Shown: positions 6,516 through 14,932 of the stretch, piece after piece
Layout of the letters: each line of letters opens with the position of its first letter
How positions within the stretch are numbered: position 1 is the stretch's first letter
Source: Desulfobulbaceae bacterium
GTDB taxonomy: Bacteria > Desulfobacterota > Desulfobulbia > Desulfobulbales > Desulfocapsaceae
Direction of reading: 5' to 3'
Assembly (NCBI GenBank): GCA_003249645.1
Contig: QKIH01000058.1
Span: forward strand, 1 to 35,468
Length of the DNA: 35,468 nucleotides
Program-made: the position numbers and the translations under genes
Notes under the pieces: model-generated
What the model was told of the DNA's origin: nothing
Database searches by the model: none
Seen by the model: only the letters and a program-made list of their open reading frames with translations

Positions 6516-9236
6516 TTATAAGCTTTTAAGTCCTTCGAGAACCTTTTCAGGGGTTGCAGGAAGGGTTCTTAGACGAACACCGCAGGCGTTGTAGATCGCA
6601 TTGAAAATTGCAGGATGCGGTCCACAGATCGGAACCTCACCGACACCGGATGCTCCGAATGGTCCGTCAGGACGTGAAGTTTCCTCATAAATGATTTCTA
6701 TATCGTCCGGAATCATTTTCGCATAAGGGAATCCTGCGCCAACCATGGTTGAGTGTTTCTTGATGTCTTCATAGTCCTCATACAGACCAAGACCGATACC
6801 CTGGGCAATACCACCATAAATCTGGCCATCAACAACGAGGTAGTTGTTGACCTTACCGACATCGGCAACCATGGTCATCTTCTCAACGGTGGTACTGCCA
6901 GTCGCCAGTTCTACTGCAACTTCAGCAAGGAACACACCGTACATGTAGCAGCAGAATGGACGACCCTGACCGTTTGCATCACATTCTTTTGCAGGAGCGG
7001 TGAATTTACCATGGTAACGAAGCGCAAGCTTCTCTGCGACCATCTCATCATAGGTACGGAAGCTGCCGTCAGCCTTCTTCATCGCGTCGATAAGCAACTC
7101 GCAGGCTGCCTTGGTTGCCTGCCCGACCATGACCTGGGAACGGCTGCCACCGGCAGGACCGGAATTTGGCGCCTTGCTGGTGTCGTTCATAACCAGTTTG
7201 ATCTGATCTGGTGCAAGTTTCAGCGGCAGCAACGCCTCATGGGCTGTACCAAGAGTACCCATATCAGCACCCTGGCCATGGTCTTCCCAGCAGGTGTAGA
7301 CGGTGACGGTACCGTCTGCGTTAAGTTCAGCGTCAGCTTCAGAGCTGTCAGGGCCGTCAAGACCGGAACCGTATACAGCAACGGCGAGACCGACGCCTTT
7401 TTTCACATCACCGGTGGACTCAGCAGCAACACGCTTCTTGGCCTCTTCATACTTGGGACGTATCTTGTCAAGCATTGCGGGAAGAGAATACACCTCAGGA
7501 TCCTGTCCGGTTGGGGTGGTCGAACCTTCGCGGTAGACGTTTTTGTAACGCAGCTCCAATGGATCCATGCCAAGTTTTTCCGCAAGTTCATCCATCAACA
7601 ACTCTGACGGGAACTCAGCTTCAGGTCCGCCATATCCGCGGAAAGCAGAACCCCATGCGTGGTTGGTGCACACAGTGCGCCCTTCGCCGCGGATGCTGTC
7701 GATATTGTAACCGGCGCCGATAAACTGGGCACCACGCAAGGTCAAAAGGTCACCGAATTCAGAATATGGTCCGTGATCCACGGTCCAGTCGGTCTCCATT
7801 CCGAGAAGCTTGCCATCTTTACTTGCAGCCATCCGTACGGTGGTAAACTGCGGAGAACGCTTTCCGGTGTAGGTCTGCTGCTGGTACCAGCTGTAACCGA
7901 GGTATACCGGTTTGCCGGTGGCTAGACATGCTGCGCCAACTAAGGCTTCCATGGTGGGACTGAACTTGTAACCAAAGGTACCGCCGGCAGGGTTCTGAAC
8001 CATGACGATCTTATCAGGCTCAAGACCAAGACCCGGGGCGATCATGTACAGGTGCAGATGCAGACCGATAGACTTGGAGTGGATAACCAGCTGGCCGTCA
8101 TCGTTTAAGTATGCAAAACCGACATCAGGCTCAATTGGCATATGCGGCTGACGGGTGGTGTAGTAATCACCCTCCACAACAACATCGGCGGAATCAAAGA
8201 TCGGAGCAGTCTCTTCACCTTTGGCAATCTTCTGGGTGAAGTAAACATTCGGGGTACCTGGGTGAATCTCAATTGCATCTTCCGCCATGGCAGCAGGTGC
8301 GCTCATGTACTCAGGCAGCGGCTCCAGATTTACCTTAACCTTGGCGGCAGCAGCTTTTGCCTGCTTTTCGGTGGCAGCACAGACGATGGCAAGTGCGTCA
8401 CCATATTGGAATACCTTCTCGTCGCAGAGGATTGGACGATCCCAGCCGTCACCCTTGTTCGTCGGGAAGGTGATAAGACCGGTGATGCGATTTTTGCCTT
8501 TGATGTCTTTTGCCGTAACGATTTTCACAACGCCCGGCATAAGCCCTGCTTCTGCGGTATCGATGGAGATGATCTTCGCGTGGGATACTTCCGCCTGAAC
8601 CAGGGCGCAGTGAAGGGTATCCTCAGGTAATTTCAGGCCAAGATCAGCACCATAGTCACAGGTACCAGTTACTTTTGCAATGGCTGATGGACGTGGAAAT
8701 CTGGTACCCCAGATACGGCCGTCCTCAGGAATTTTAAAACAAAGCTCGTCAGCACTCATCTCACCGCGCAGAACTTTCGCAGCATCCATGGTGGCGTCGA
8801 TAAGCGGTTTATAGCCCGTACAGCGGCAGGCATTGCGGTGCTTCTGAAACCAGTCGCGGACGTCTTCACGGGTCGGATTAAGGTTGGTATCAAGCAGTCC
8901 TTTTGCAGAAACGATAAAACCGGGGCTGCAGAAACCGCACTGGGCTCCGCCATGTGCGATCCAGGCCAGCTGAACCGGATGGAGGTTCTCAGGCGTGCCA
9001 ATTCCTTCAATTGTGGTAATTTTAGCCCCATCGGCAAGCCTTCGCATCTTGAGAGCACAGGATCGCATAACCTTACCGTCAATTATGACGCTGCATGCAC
9101 CACACTGTCCCTCGTTGCATCCGACCTTGGTTCCTGTAAGGCCGAGATTTTTTCTTAACACATTGGCCAACGTGTCCTCAGCCTCTACAATAAGAGTCCG
9201 TGGAACATTATTGACCACCACATCCTTTCTTATCAT
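6516..9236 (-). CDS. mop: Molybdenum-containing aldehyde oxidoreductase (Mop)
   Basis: The 906-residue protein matches D. gigas Mop (907 residues) in architecture. The plant-type [2Fe-2S] domain has C40, C45, C48 and C60. The second [2Fe-2S] domain has C100, C103, C137 and C139 (CGFC and CRCTGY), the same numbering as the D. gigas enzyme. The large molybdopterin-binding region follows, and the GVGE glutamate at about 867 corresponds to the catalytic base E869. The family oxidises aldehydes to carboxylic acids in the cytoplasm using molybdopterin cytosine dinucleotide, without a flavin domain. ATG 9236 has a GGAGG ribosome-binding site 8 bases away and gives the usual N-terminus. Neighbours supply candidate cofactor insertion (XdhC, MoeA-like) and electron-transfer partners. 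The physiological aldehyde is unknown; xanthine-dehydrogenase-type substrates are less likely given the close match to Mop. Confidence 0.93.
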   Translation of the reverse strand: MIRKDVVVNNVPRTLIVEAEDTLANVLRKNLGLTGTKVGCNEGQCGACSVIIDGKVMRSCALKMRRLADGAKITTIEGIGTPENLHPVQLAWIAHGGAQCGFCSPGFIVSAKGLLDTNLNPTREDVRDWFQKHRNACRCTGYKPLIDATMDAAKVLRGEMSADELCFKIPEDGRIWGTRFPRPSAIAKVTGTCDYGADLGLKLPEDTLHCALVQAEVSHAKIISIDTAEAGLMPGVVKIVTAKDIKGKNRITGLITFPTNKGDGWDRPILCDEKVFQYGDALAIVCAATEKQAKAAAAKVKVNLEPLPEYMSAPAAMAEDAIEIHPGTPNVYFTQKIAKGEETAPIFDSADVVVEGDYYTTRQPHMPIEPDVGFAYLNDDGQLVIHSKSIGLHLHLYMIAPGLGLEPDKIVMVQNPAGGTFGYKFSPTMEALVGAACLATGKPVYLGYSWYQQQTYTGKRSPQFTTVRMAASKDGKLLGMETDWTVDHGPYSEFGDLLTLRGAQFIGAGYNIDSIRGEGRTVCTNHAWGSAFRGYGGPEAEFPSELLMDELAEKLGMDPLELRYKNVYREGSTTPTGQDPEVYSLPAMLDKIRPKYEEAKKRVAAESTGDVKKGVGLAVAVYGSGLDGPDSSEADAELNADGTVTVYTCWEDHGQGADMGTLGTAHEALLPLKLAPDQIKLVMNDTSKAPNSGPAGGSRSQVMVGQATKAACELLIDAMKKADGSFRTYDEMVAEKLALRYHGKFTAPAKECDANGQGRPFCCYMYGVFLAEVAVELATGSTTVEKMTMVADVGKVNNYLVVDGQIYGGIAQGIGLGLYEDYEDIKKHSTMVGAGFPYAKMIPDDIEIIYEETSRPDGPFGASGVGEVPICGPHPAIFNAIYNACGVRLRTLPATPEKVLEGLKSL

Positions 9237-9286
9237 GCCAGATCCTCCATTTGTTTTTGAGTTTTCTGTCTGCCACTTTTCTAATG

Positions 9287-10309
9287 CTACGGTTTCCCAA
9301 AACCACAGACAGGATAGCGGCATGTCGGGCAGCTTTCGCAAAAGCCGCCGTGAGCAAGTGCAACGATATCCTGTCTTTCTATTCTTTCCCCTGCCAGAAT
9401 CCGGGGTATGGTTAAATCAAAGATTGATGCCTTGTGATACATGACACAGCCAGGCAGCCCAACTATCGGTACAGAACCAAGATTGGCAAGAAGAAACATC
9501 GCGCCTGGAAATGTTGGAGCCCCGTATGCGATAATCTTCGCCCCGGTCTTGCGAATAGCAGCTGGTGTCTGATCATCTGGGTCAACACTCATGCCACCGG
9601 TAACTGCGATCATATCAGCCCCCTGTTCGACCAGGCTGTAAATTGCATTGACCGTCATTTCAACATCGTCTGAAACAAAGACCTGATCGACAACTTCGCT
9701 GCCAAGTTCTGAGAATTTTTTACGTAATACCGGGCCGAAACCGTCCTTAATCCGGCCTGAATACACCTCGCTTCCTGTAGTAACCACGCCGATTTTTGCG
9801 GATCGCAAAGGTACTACCTGAACAAGAGGCCAATAGTCGCTGCAGATATTCTCTGCCTGTTGCAGCAAGGTTCCCGGTACCGCCAATGGAACAACCCTCG
9901 TTCCAGCGAGATCACGACCGCGTTTAACAAACTGATGGGTATGAATGGTGCCAAAGGAGACATCTTCCAGACCATTAAGCTTCATAAGACCAGGAACGTC
10001 GATATACAAAAGCCCGTCACAGGAAGCACTAAGAGTAACCTTGCCTTCCTTTGGCTCACTCAACATTACATTACGTCCGGAAGCTGCGATGGCGAGCCGG
10101 TTGGCAGCGTCATCCTCATGGACAAAGCCGTCTTCAAGATCATAGACATACAGATTGGCCTTGCCGATATCCAAAAGAACCGGAATGTCTTCCGATGTAA
10201 CGATATGCCCCCGACGAAACGCCCGGTCTTTGGTCTGCCCCGGGACGATACGGGTTATATCATGGCACAAGACTGTTCCGACTGCCTGTTCTACTGGTAT
10301 AGCCTTCAT
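9287..10309 (-). CDS. MoeA-like molybdopterin-binding protein with cysteine-rich C-terminus
   Basis: The 340-residue protein has the MoCF/MoaB-MogA-like molybdopterin-binding fold of MoeA: KIGVVTTGSEVYSGRI, then MIAVTGGMSVDPDDQTP and VPIVGLPGCVMYHKASIFD. It is about 70 residues shorter than E. coli MoeA, so it is a relative rather than a clear housekeeping MoeA. The last 20 residues contain four cysteines spaced C-x2-C-x2-C-x4-C, a possible iron-sulfur or zinc site. It lies 50 bases upstream of mop and is the first gene of the run, consistent with a dedicated role in handling cofactor for Mop (inference). An AGGAGG sits 14 bases before the ATG, longer than ideal; no better in-frame start is visible. 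Its own promoter probably lies in the long gap upstream. Confidence 0.82.
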   Translation of the reverse strand: MKAIPVEQAVGTVLCHDITRIVPGQTKDRAFRRGHIVTSEDIPVLLDIGKANLYVYDLEDGFVHEDDAANRLAIAASGRNVMLSEPKEGKVTLSASCDGLLYIDVPGLMKLNGLEDVSFGTIHTHQFVKRGRDLAGTRVVPLAVPGTLLQQAENICSDYWPLVQVVPLRSAKIGVVTTGSEVYSGRIKDGFGPVLRKKFSELGSEVVDQVFVSDDVEMTVNAIYSLVEQGADMIAVTGGMSVDPDDQTPAAIRKTGAKIIAYGAPTFPGAMFLLANLGSVPIVGLPGCVMYHKASIFDLTIPRILAGERIERQDIVALAHGGFCESCPTCRYPVCGFGKP

Positions 10310-10648
10310 GTTCTCACTTCATCCTCCTCGCTTTTCGCATATCTGGAATCAGGCATATGCCCAATTCAAAGGGGTGGAGACTGAATCAATCAAACCGGTA
10401 AAGAAAGCAAACTGTATAACATGGTGTAAAGTTATTTTATGTCATTTCTGGTTTATTTAAACCCAAACAATTATTAGTATCTTTACAACGACTTAGCCTA
10501 ACCCATAACGTTCATAAAGACAACTTTTTGATAAGCATTCTATGCAATTGTTCTCCCGTTTTTTATACACAGAACAAACTTCCAACAAAATACATCATCA
10601 TATTAACCTGGTAGAAGACCATCTCCATTCAGTCAGCAAAATATAAAT

Positions 10649-10677
10649 GGTATATAGATTGAAAGGATAGTTGCCAA
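10649..10677 (-). promoter_or_regulatory. Candidate sigma70-type promoter of the Mop operon
   Basis: On the minus strand TTGGCA (-35) and TATACC (-10) are separated by 17 bases. Transcription would start about 330 bases before the MoeA-like start codon, implying a long leader. The match is moderate and the region is A/T-rich, so chance is possible. Confidence 0.35.
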
Positions 10678-10753
10678 GTTCAGGACGTAACCAGGTTCAC
10701 GATCTATTAATAAATAGAGCAATATTATCGAGGGAAAATTCTTAGGCTGTTTC

Positions 10754-10806
10754 GGCCGACCAGATGAGAAAACTATCGGCCAAGGGAATTACTGTCTGCC
10801 AGTAAT
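10754..10806. repeat. Two adjacent inverted repeats
   Basis: GGCCGA at 10754-10759 pairs with TCGGCC at 10776-10781. Immediately after, ATTACTG at 10788-10794 pairs with CAGTAAT at 10800-10806 around a 5-base loop. Both lie downstream of deoC and upstream of the Mop operon, and could belong to a structured 3' or 5' untranslated RNA. Confidence 0.5.
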
Positions 10807-10819
10807 GGCTAAGATGATG

Positions 10820-10867
10820 ACAAAAACATTCACTGCAAAATGTTTTAAGCTCAAGTGCTGTTTTTGT
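10820..10867 (-). terminator. Long inverted repeat, possible deoC terminator
   Basis: ACAAAAACA (10820-10828) pairs with TGTTTTTGT (10859-10867), with an inner CACT/AGTG extension. On the minus strand this lies about 30-80 bases past the deoC stop and ends in a U-rich arm (TGTTTTTGTC). It is A/T-rich and not a textbook terminator, so confidence is limited. Confidence 0.4.
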
Positions 10868-10897
10868 ATTGAGTCTGGTAATCTTCCGGTTTTCCGG

Positions 10898-11566
10898 TCA
10901 GCCCGCTTCTGCTATGATTGCAATACCGGCACTGGCTCCGATTCTGGTTGCACCGGCAGCAATTAAATTAACCGCCTGCTGGTAGTTTTTGATCCCTCCG
11001 GATGCCTTTACACCCATATCAGGACCAACTGTTTTTCGCATAAGAGCAATGTCATCAACTGTAGCACCGCCCCCTGAAAAACCGGTGGAGGTTTTCACAA
11101 AATGGGCACCACCATTCTGGGCTAACTGACATGCCTTTCGTTTTTCTTCATCGGTTAAAAGGCTTGTTTCGATAATCACTTTGACAATAGCTCCGGTATT
11201 TGCTTTGCAGGCAGCCTGAACAACCTCATGAATATCATTTTGCACCAGGATAAAATCACCATCTTTCATGGCCCCGACATTGATCACCATGTCCACCTCC
11301 TCGGCACCTTCTGTAACAGCAAGAGCAGCTTCCCGGGCTTTTATTCCGGTCAGATTGGCACCAAGCGGAAAACCGATGACGGTGCACACCTTAACTCCAC
11401 TGTTCTCAAGAAGGCTGGAACACAAACGAACATGCACAGGATTGACACAGACTGCGGCAAAACGATTTTCCCGAGCTTCCTCACATAACCTCACTATTGC
11501 ATCTCTGCCTGCATCAGGCTTTAAAATAGTGTGATCGATATATCCGGCTAACTGCTCTTTTTTCAT
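10898..11566 (-). CDS. deoC: Deoxyribose-phosphate aldolase
   Basis: The 222-residue protein is a class I aldolase that converts 2-deoxyribose 5-phosphate to acetaldehyde and glyceraldehyde 3-phosphate in deoxynucleoside breakdown. Visible family motifs are [10 protein letters not shown] near the N-terminus, [20 protein letters not shown], the Schiff-base lysine in FVKTSTGF, and the second active lysine in VKASGGI. ATG 11566 is chosen for its GGAGA ribosome-binding site and because family members begin there; the frame upstream looks non-coding. It is monocistronic as far as can be seen and divergent from cobO. Its product acetaldehyde is a possible substrate for an aldehyde oxidoreductase such as the nearby Mop, but a functional link is only inference. 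Confidence 0.95.
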   Translation of the reverse strand: MKKEQLAGYIDHTILKPDAGRDAIVRLCEEARENRFAAVCVNPVHVRLCSSLLENSGVKVCTVIGFPLGANLTGIKAREAALAVTEGAEEVDMVINVGAMKDGDFILVQNDIHEVVQAACKANTGAIVKVIIETSLLTDEEKRKACQLAQNGGAHFVKTSTGFSGGGATVDDIALMRKTVGPDMGVKASGGIKNYQQAVNLIAAGATRIGASAGIAIIAEAG

Positions 11567-11796
11567 GATCTCTCCATGTCTTGAAAAAAAATTGTACGCG
11601 CCCACTTCCTCCCCGCCAGACATCCTTTAGAGTCCAGAATGGTTTATTATACCCAATACATCAAGTGCAACCAACTAGAGTTGCATGTTCTTTAAAGGAC
11701 GCATTGAGAAAATTCGTTCTGTACCTATGATATATATCCACAGCATTTACATGATTGGCATTACCTTTCTTCAACCCGGCAAACAAGCTGAACTCA

Positions 11797-12354
11797 ATGG
11801 AAATTACAAAACTCAAACCGAAAGTGAAACAGGGCCTTGTTGTCGTCATCACCGGTAACGGTAAAGGAAAGACAACCAGTGCAATGGGGATGGCTCTTCG
11901 TGCCACCGGCCATAACATGAAGGTGGAGATCATCCAGTTTATGAAAGGAGATATCTACTCCGGTGAGTGGGATGGCGTTAAGCGTCTCGACGGCCTGGTT
12001 CATCTCACCCCGACGGGAAAAGGATTCTGCGGCATCCAGGGGAACCCTTACCCTTTCAGCGAACACCGCCAGAATGCACAGGATGCTGTCGAGATGGTGA
12101 AAACCGTACTCAAAAACAATTCCTGCGATATGCTCATTCTTGATGAAATTAACAATGCACTCCAGCTCAAACTTGTCGATCTCGATCAGGTTCTGGAAAT
12201 TCTTTCTCTGCGGCCGTTTGACATGCACATGGTTCTTACCGGCAGAGATGCACACCCCGCAATATTGGAAGCTGCCGATACGGTAAGCGAAGTAAGAGAA
12301 ATAAAACACGCCTACAGAAAAGATATCGAACCTCAACCCGGCATCGATTACTGA
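11797..12354 (+). CDS. cobO: Cob(I)yrinic acid a,c-diamide adenosyltransferase (CobO/BtuR family)
   Basis: The 185-residue protein attaches the 5'-deoxyadenosyl group from ATP to the cobalt of corrinoids in the cytoplasm. It shows the P-loop VVITGNGKGKTTSAMG (about residues 18-33), KVEIIQFMKGD, and the Walker-B-like CDMLILDEINNA, which together are diagnostic for the CobO/BtuR family. ATG 11797 gives the usual length and puts the P-loop at the usual place. A TTG 42 bases upstream is in frame, but neither start has a clear ribosome-binding site. No other cobalamin genes are in the window. A B12-dependent lifestyle is common in anaerobic Desulfobacterota, which would require this enzyme. Confidence 0.92.
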   Translation: MEITKLKPKVKQGLVVVITGNGKGKTTSAMGMALRATGHNMKVEIIQFMKGDIYSGEWDGVKRLDGLVHLTPTGKGFCGIQGNPYPFSEHRQNAQDAVEMVKTVLKNNSCDMLILDEINNALQLKLVDLDQVLEILSLRPFDMHMVLTGRDAHPAILEAADTVSEVREIKHAYRKDIEPQPGIDY

Positions 12355-12399
12355 CTACTGCACATTTGCTCCTTTTACAAAAAAGTCAGGTTCTTGCGC

Positions 12400-12428
12400 T
12401 TGACTGCAAAATGGCACAGGCGTATACT
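12400..12428 (+). promoter_or_regulatory. Strong sigma70-like promoter of the efflux operon
   Basis: TTGACT (12400-12405) and TATACT (12423-12428) are separated by exactly 17 bases, about 85 bases before the TolC-like gene. The -10 element overlaps a GTATAC palindrome that recurs at 12442-12447, just past the expected start site, so a dimeric repressor could bind there (inference). Confidence 0.65.
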
Positions 12429-12510
12429 GCCTACTGCTTTTGTATACAATCCTATCAAGCCATAACCAGCAGGCTCCGACAGCACAGAGCCATAAAATGG
12501 ATAATAAACA

Positions 12511-13950
12511 ATGAATGAGTGGAAATCGGCTGCAACGAAAAAGCTGTACAGATTAAGCTGCATACTCGCTTTATCAATCACCTGTTCATCTCCGTTGCAG
12601 GCGGCACCAATGAGCTTTGGTGAGGCTTGGCATCAGGTGAAGACACAGAGTGAAGCCATTCGCGCCAGCCAGGCAACTGTTGAGCAGGCCCGACATGAAC
12701 GACAGAGTAAAAAAGATATGTATCTGCCGCAGATCAGCCTTACCGGCAGCTATCTCTATCTTGATGATGATATCCAGCTCAGCAGCTCTGAGCTGCTTGA
12801 TTCCATGCCGGCCGGCAGTGCCATCGGTCAAATGCTGGCTGGGCTTGCTGCTGAAAACGGCATTTCCCCCGCCCAGTTTGCAACCGGAACGACATCGACA
12901 ATTAGCGAAAGAGCAATAAAATCAGCCAATATTTCCCTGCTCTGGCCTCTCTTTACCGGCGGCCGGATAAGTGCAGCCCAGGATATCGCAGCAGCCTCTT
13001 TACAAGAGGCCGAGCTTCAGATGGAGCTCAAGGTCCGTGATCGCTTTGAAGAACTCAGCAAACGTTATTTCGGCGTGGTCATGGCTTCACAAGTGGTCAC
13101 CACCAGAAGAGAAGTTGAAGCGGCCCTGAAAGTGCATCTCAACCATGCGGAACTTCTCGTGCAAAACGGGCAGATTGCCGAAGTCGAACGTCTGCAGGCC
13201 GAGGCCTCATATGACAAATCCAGAATTGAACGGATAAAATCGGAAGAAGACCTTGGGATTTCCCAGGCAGCATTGAACAACCTGTTAAATTCAAACGATA
13301 TCCAGCCAATAACCGGCCTCTCTATTGACCAGCAGATTCCAACCCTGCAGGACAGTATCGATCTTGCTCTGCAAACCTTCCCCGGCCTTGCTATTTATGA
13401 TACGAAGGAACAGATGGCGACCTCGCTTGCAGATGCTGAAAAAGGCAAATATTTCCCGGAGGTTGCAGCAGTTGGAAATTATAATCTTTACGAAGAGGAC
13501 AGCCTTGCTTCAGAGGTTATGCCGGACTGGTTTGTCGGCATAAACGTCAGTATCCCCCTGCTTGACAGGTCAGGAAGATATGAAAGCTATCAGGCTGCAA
13601 AAAGTCTCAAAATAAAAATCCAGTCCTTGCGCCAGCAGACCCGACAGGATATCAGTCTGCTGGTTGAAAAGACCTATCGCGAAATCGTTCAGGCCAAGGC
13701 TGAATATGAAGGCCTCGGCACCTCGCTTGCTCTGGCAGAAAAAACAGTGGAGCTCAGACAAAAAGCATTCCAGCAGGGGCTTGCAACCTCGCTTGATGTT
13801 ATTGATGCCAGCCTCTACCAGGCATCTGTGAAAACCCAGCGATCCCACGCTGCTTATAATTCGGTCACCAAACTGGCAAGACTTATGGCACTTCGCGGCA
13901 ATACCGATGAAACAAGCTTTGATAATTTATTGATAAAGAAGGGAGAATAA
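12511..13950 (+). CDS. TolC-family outer membrane efflux protein
   Basis: The 479-residue protein begins with a signal peptide: basic residues, a hydrophobic stretch LSCILALSITC, and a likely signal peptidase site after PLQA. Two long repeats of coiled-coil helices follow, with the SFGEAWHQVKTQSEAIRAS start and the IDLALQTFPGLAIYD second-half start that mark the OEP (TolC) family. The length is typical. TolC proteins form a trimeric outer-membrane channel with a periplasmic tunnel for export. It is the first gene of a four-gene operon and is followed after one base by the HlyD-type adaptor, so it is most likely the dedicated channel for this exporter. No strong ribosome-binding site is seen before the ATG. 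Confidence 0.92.
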   Translation: MNEWKSAATKKLYRLSCILALSITCSSPLQAAPMSFGEAWHQVKTQSEAIRASQATVEQARHERQSKKDMYLPQISLTGSYLYLDDDIQLSSSELLDSMPAGSAIGQMLAGLAAENGISPAQFATGTTSTISERAIKSANISLLWPLFTGGRISAAQDIAAASLQEAELQMELKVRDRFEELSKRYFGVVMASQVVTTRREVEAALKVHLNHAELLVQNGQIAEVERLQAEASYDKSRIERIKSEEDLGISQAALNNLLNSNDIQPITGLSIDQQIPTLQDSIDLALQTFPGLAIYDTKEQMATSLADAEKGKYFPEVAAVGNYNLYEEDSLASEVMPDWFVGINVSIPLLDRSGRYESYQAAKSLKIKIQSLRQQTRQDISLLVEKTYREIVQAKAEYEGLGTSLALAEKTVELRQKAFQQGLATSLDVIDASLYQASVKTQRSHAAYNSVTKLARLMALRGNTDETSFDNLLIKKGE

Positions 13951-13951
13951 G

Positions 13952-14932
13952 ATGCGCGCTATTCAATCGATGCTGCTGATCCTCGTTGCAGCAGCGGTAA
14001 CCGGCTATCTCTGCTACGGATTCTGGAAGGCATACCAGCCGCAGCCGACAATAATTCAGGGACAGATAGAGGCTCAGCAGTATAATATTTCTTCAAAGGT
14101 TGCCGGCAGGATCGATACTGTCACGGTGAAAAAAGGCGATCAGGTCACCAAAGGCCAGCTCATCTTTTCCATCTACAGCCCCGAACTCGAAGCCAAACTT
14201 GCCCAGGCAAAAGCCGGACAGGACGCAGCAGAAGCCCTTGCCCAGGAAGCTCGAACAGGTGCAAGGAGTCAGGAAATAAGCGCCGCCAAAGATAAATGGC
14301 AACAAGCCAAGGCTGCCTCTGAGCTGCTTGAGAAAACCTATCAGCGTATAGAAAATCTCTATAAAGACGGTGTCATACCCGAACAGAAACGCGACGAAGT
14401 CTATACCGAGCTCCAGGCAGCAAGATACACTGCCAATGCAGCATTCCAGCTCTATCAAATGGCAGAGGAAGGAGCCAGAAAAGAGACCAAAGAGGCCGCC
14501 GAGGGCAAGGCACGAATGGCAGCCGGTGCTGTTGCCGAAGTTGAAGCCTTTGCCGCAGACACACAGATAACCAGCTGGCATAGTGGTGAAGTCAGCCAGG
14601 TACTGCTTCATGATGGGGAACTTGCCCCCCAAGGTTTTCCGGTAGTGACCCTGCTGGATATGAAGGACAGCTGGGCAGTTTTCAATATCCGTGAAGACCT
14701 GCTGAGCGATTTTTCCATGGGAACGAAATTCAAAGCGGTCATTCCTGCTCTCAACAATAGTGAATTTGAGTTTACCGTCACCTATGTGTCAGTCATGGGT
14801 GATTTTGCCACCTGGCGCGCAACCAATACCAGCAAAGGTTTTGATATGCGCACCTTTGAAGTTGAAGCCCGACCGGTCAAGCCAATCGAAGGCCTGCGTG
14901 AAGGAATGAGTGTTGTAATCAACCTGCCATGA
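13952..14932 (+). CDS. HlyD/EmrA-type membrane fusion protein (YbhG-like)
   Basis: The 326-residue protein has an N-terminal membrane anchor (about residues 5-27), then a biotinyl-lipoyl half-motif (SSKVAGRIDTVTVKKGDQV), a long alpha-helical hairpin from about 70 to 200 rich in Ala, Glu and Lys, and the second lipoyl and beta-barrel part (LLHDGELAPQGFPVVTLLD). This is the standard order for periplasmic adaptors that join an inner-membrane pump to TolC. It has a GGGAG ribosome-binding site, starts one base past the upstream stop and overlaps the next gene by ATGA. Similar adaptors (YbhG, YhiI) partner ABC-2 permeases, matching the two genes downstream. Confidence 0.92.
   Translation: MRAIQSMLLILVAAAVTGYLCYGFWKAYQPQPTIIQGQIEAQQYNISSKVAGRIDTVTVKKGDQVTKGQLIFSIYSPELEAKLAQAKAGQDAAEALAQEARTGARSQEISAAKDKWQQAKAASELLEKTYQRIENLYKDGVIPEQKRDEVYTELQAARYTANAAFQLYQMAEEGARKETKEAAEGKARMAAGAVAEVEAFAADTQITSWHSGEVSQVLLHDGELAPQGFPVVTLLDMKDSWAVFNIREDLLSDFSMGTKFKAVIPALNNSEFEFTVTYVSVMGDFATWRATNTSKGFDMRTFEVEARPVKPIEGLREGMSVVINLP

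Larger units (their letters stand above)
10310..10897. other. 588-bp intergenic region between the Mop operon and deoC
   Basis: No coding frame is convincing here on either strand. The left two-thirds is A/T-rich and should contain the promoter of the minus-strand Mop operon. The right third, next to the 3' end of deoC, contains three inverted repeats in a row (see separate entries). I found no match I could defend to the molybdenum-cofactor riboswitch. Confidence 0.6.

Noticed and set aside
6753..8630. Long plus-strand frames (up to 284 codons) opposite mop
   Set aside because: The minus strand has the full Mop sequence with all cluster cysteines; the antisense frames have no homology that I recognise.
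10310..10897. Molybdenum-cofactor riboswitch upstream of the Mop operon
   Set aside because: The hairpins present are nearer deoC than the MoeA-like start, and I could not match the conserved aptamer core.
11794..12336. 180-codon minus-strand frame opposite cobO
   Set aside because: The plus strand has the complete CobO P-loop protein; the antisense frame has no recognisable domain.
14093..14632. 179-codon minus-strand frame with many cysteines opposite the membrane fusion protein gene
   Set aside because: It mirrors the repetitive Ala/Glu/Lys codons of the real coiled coil; it has no motif or plausible start context.
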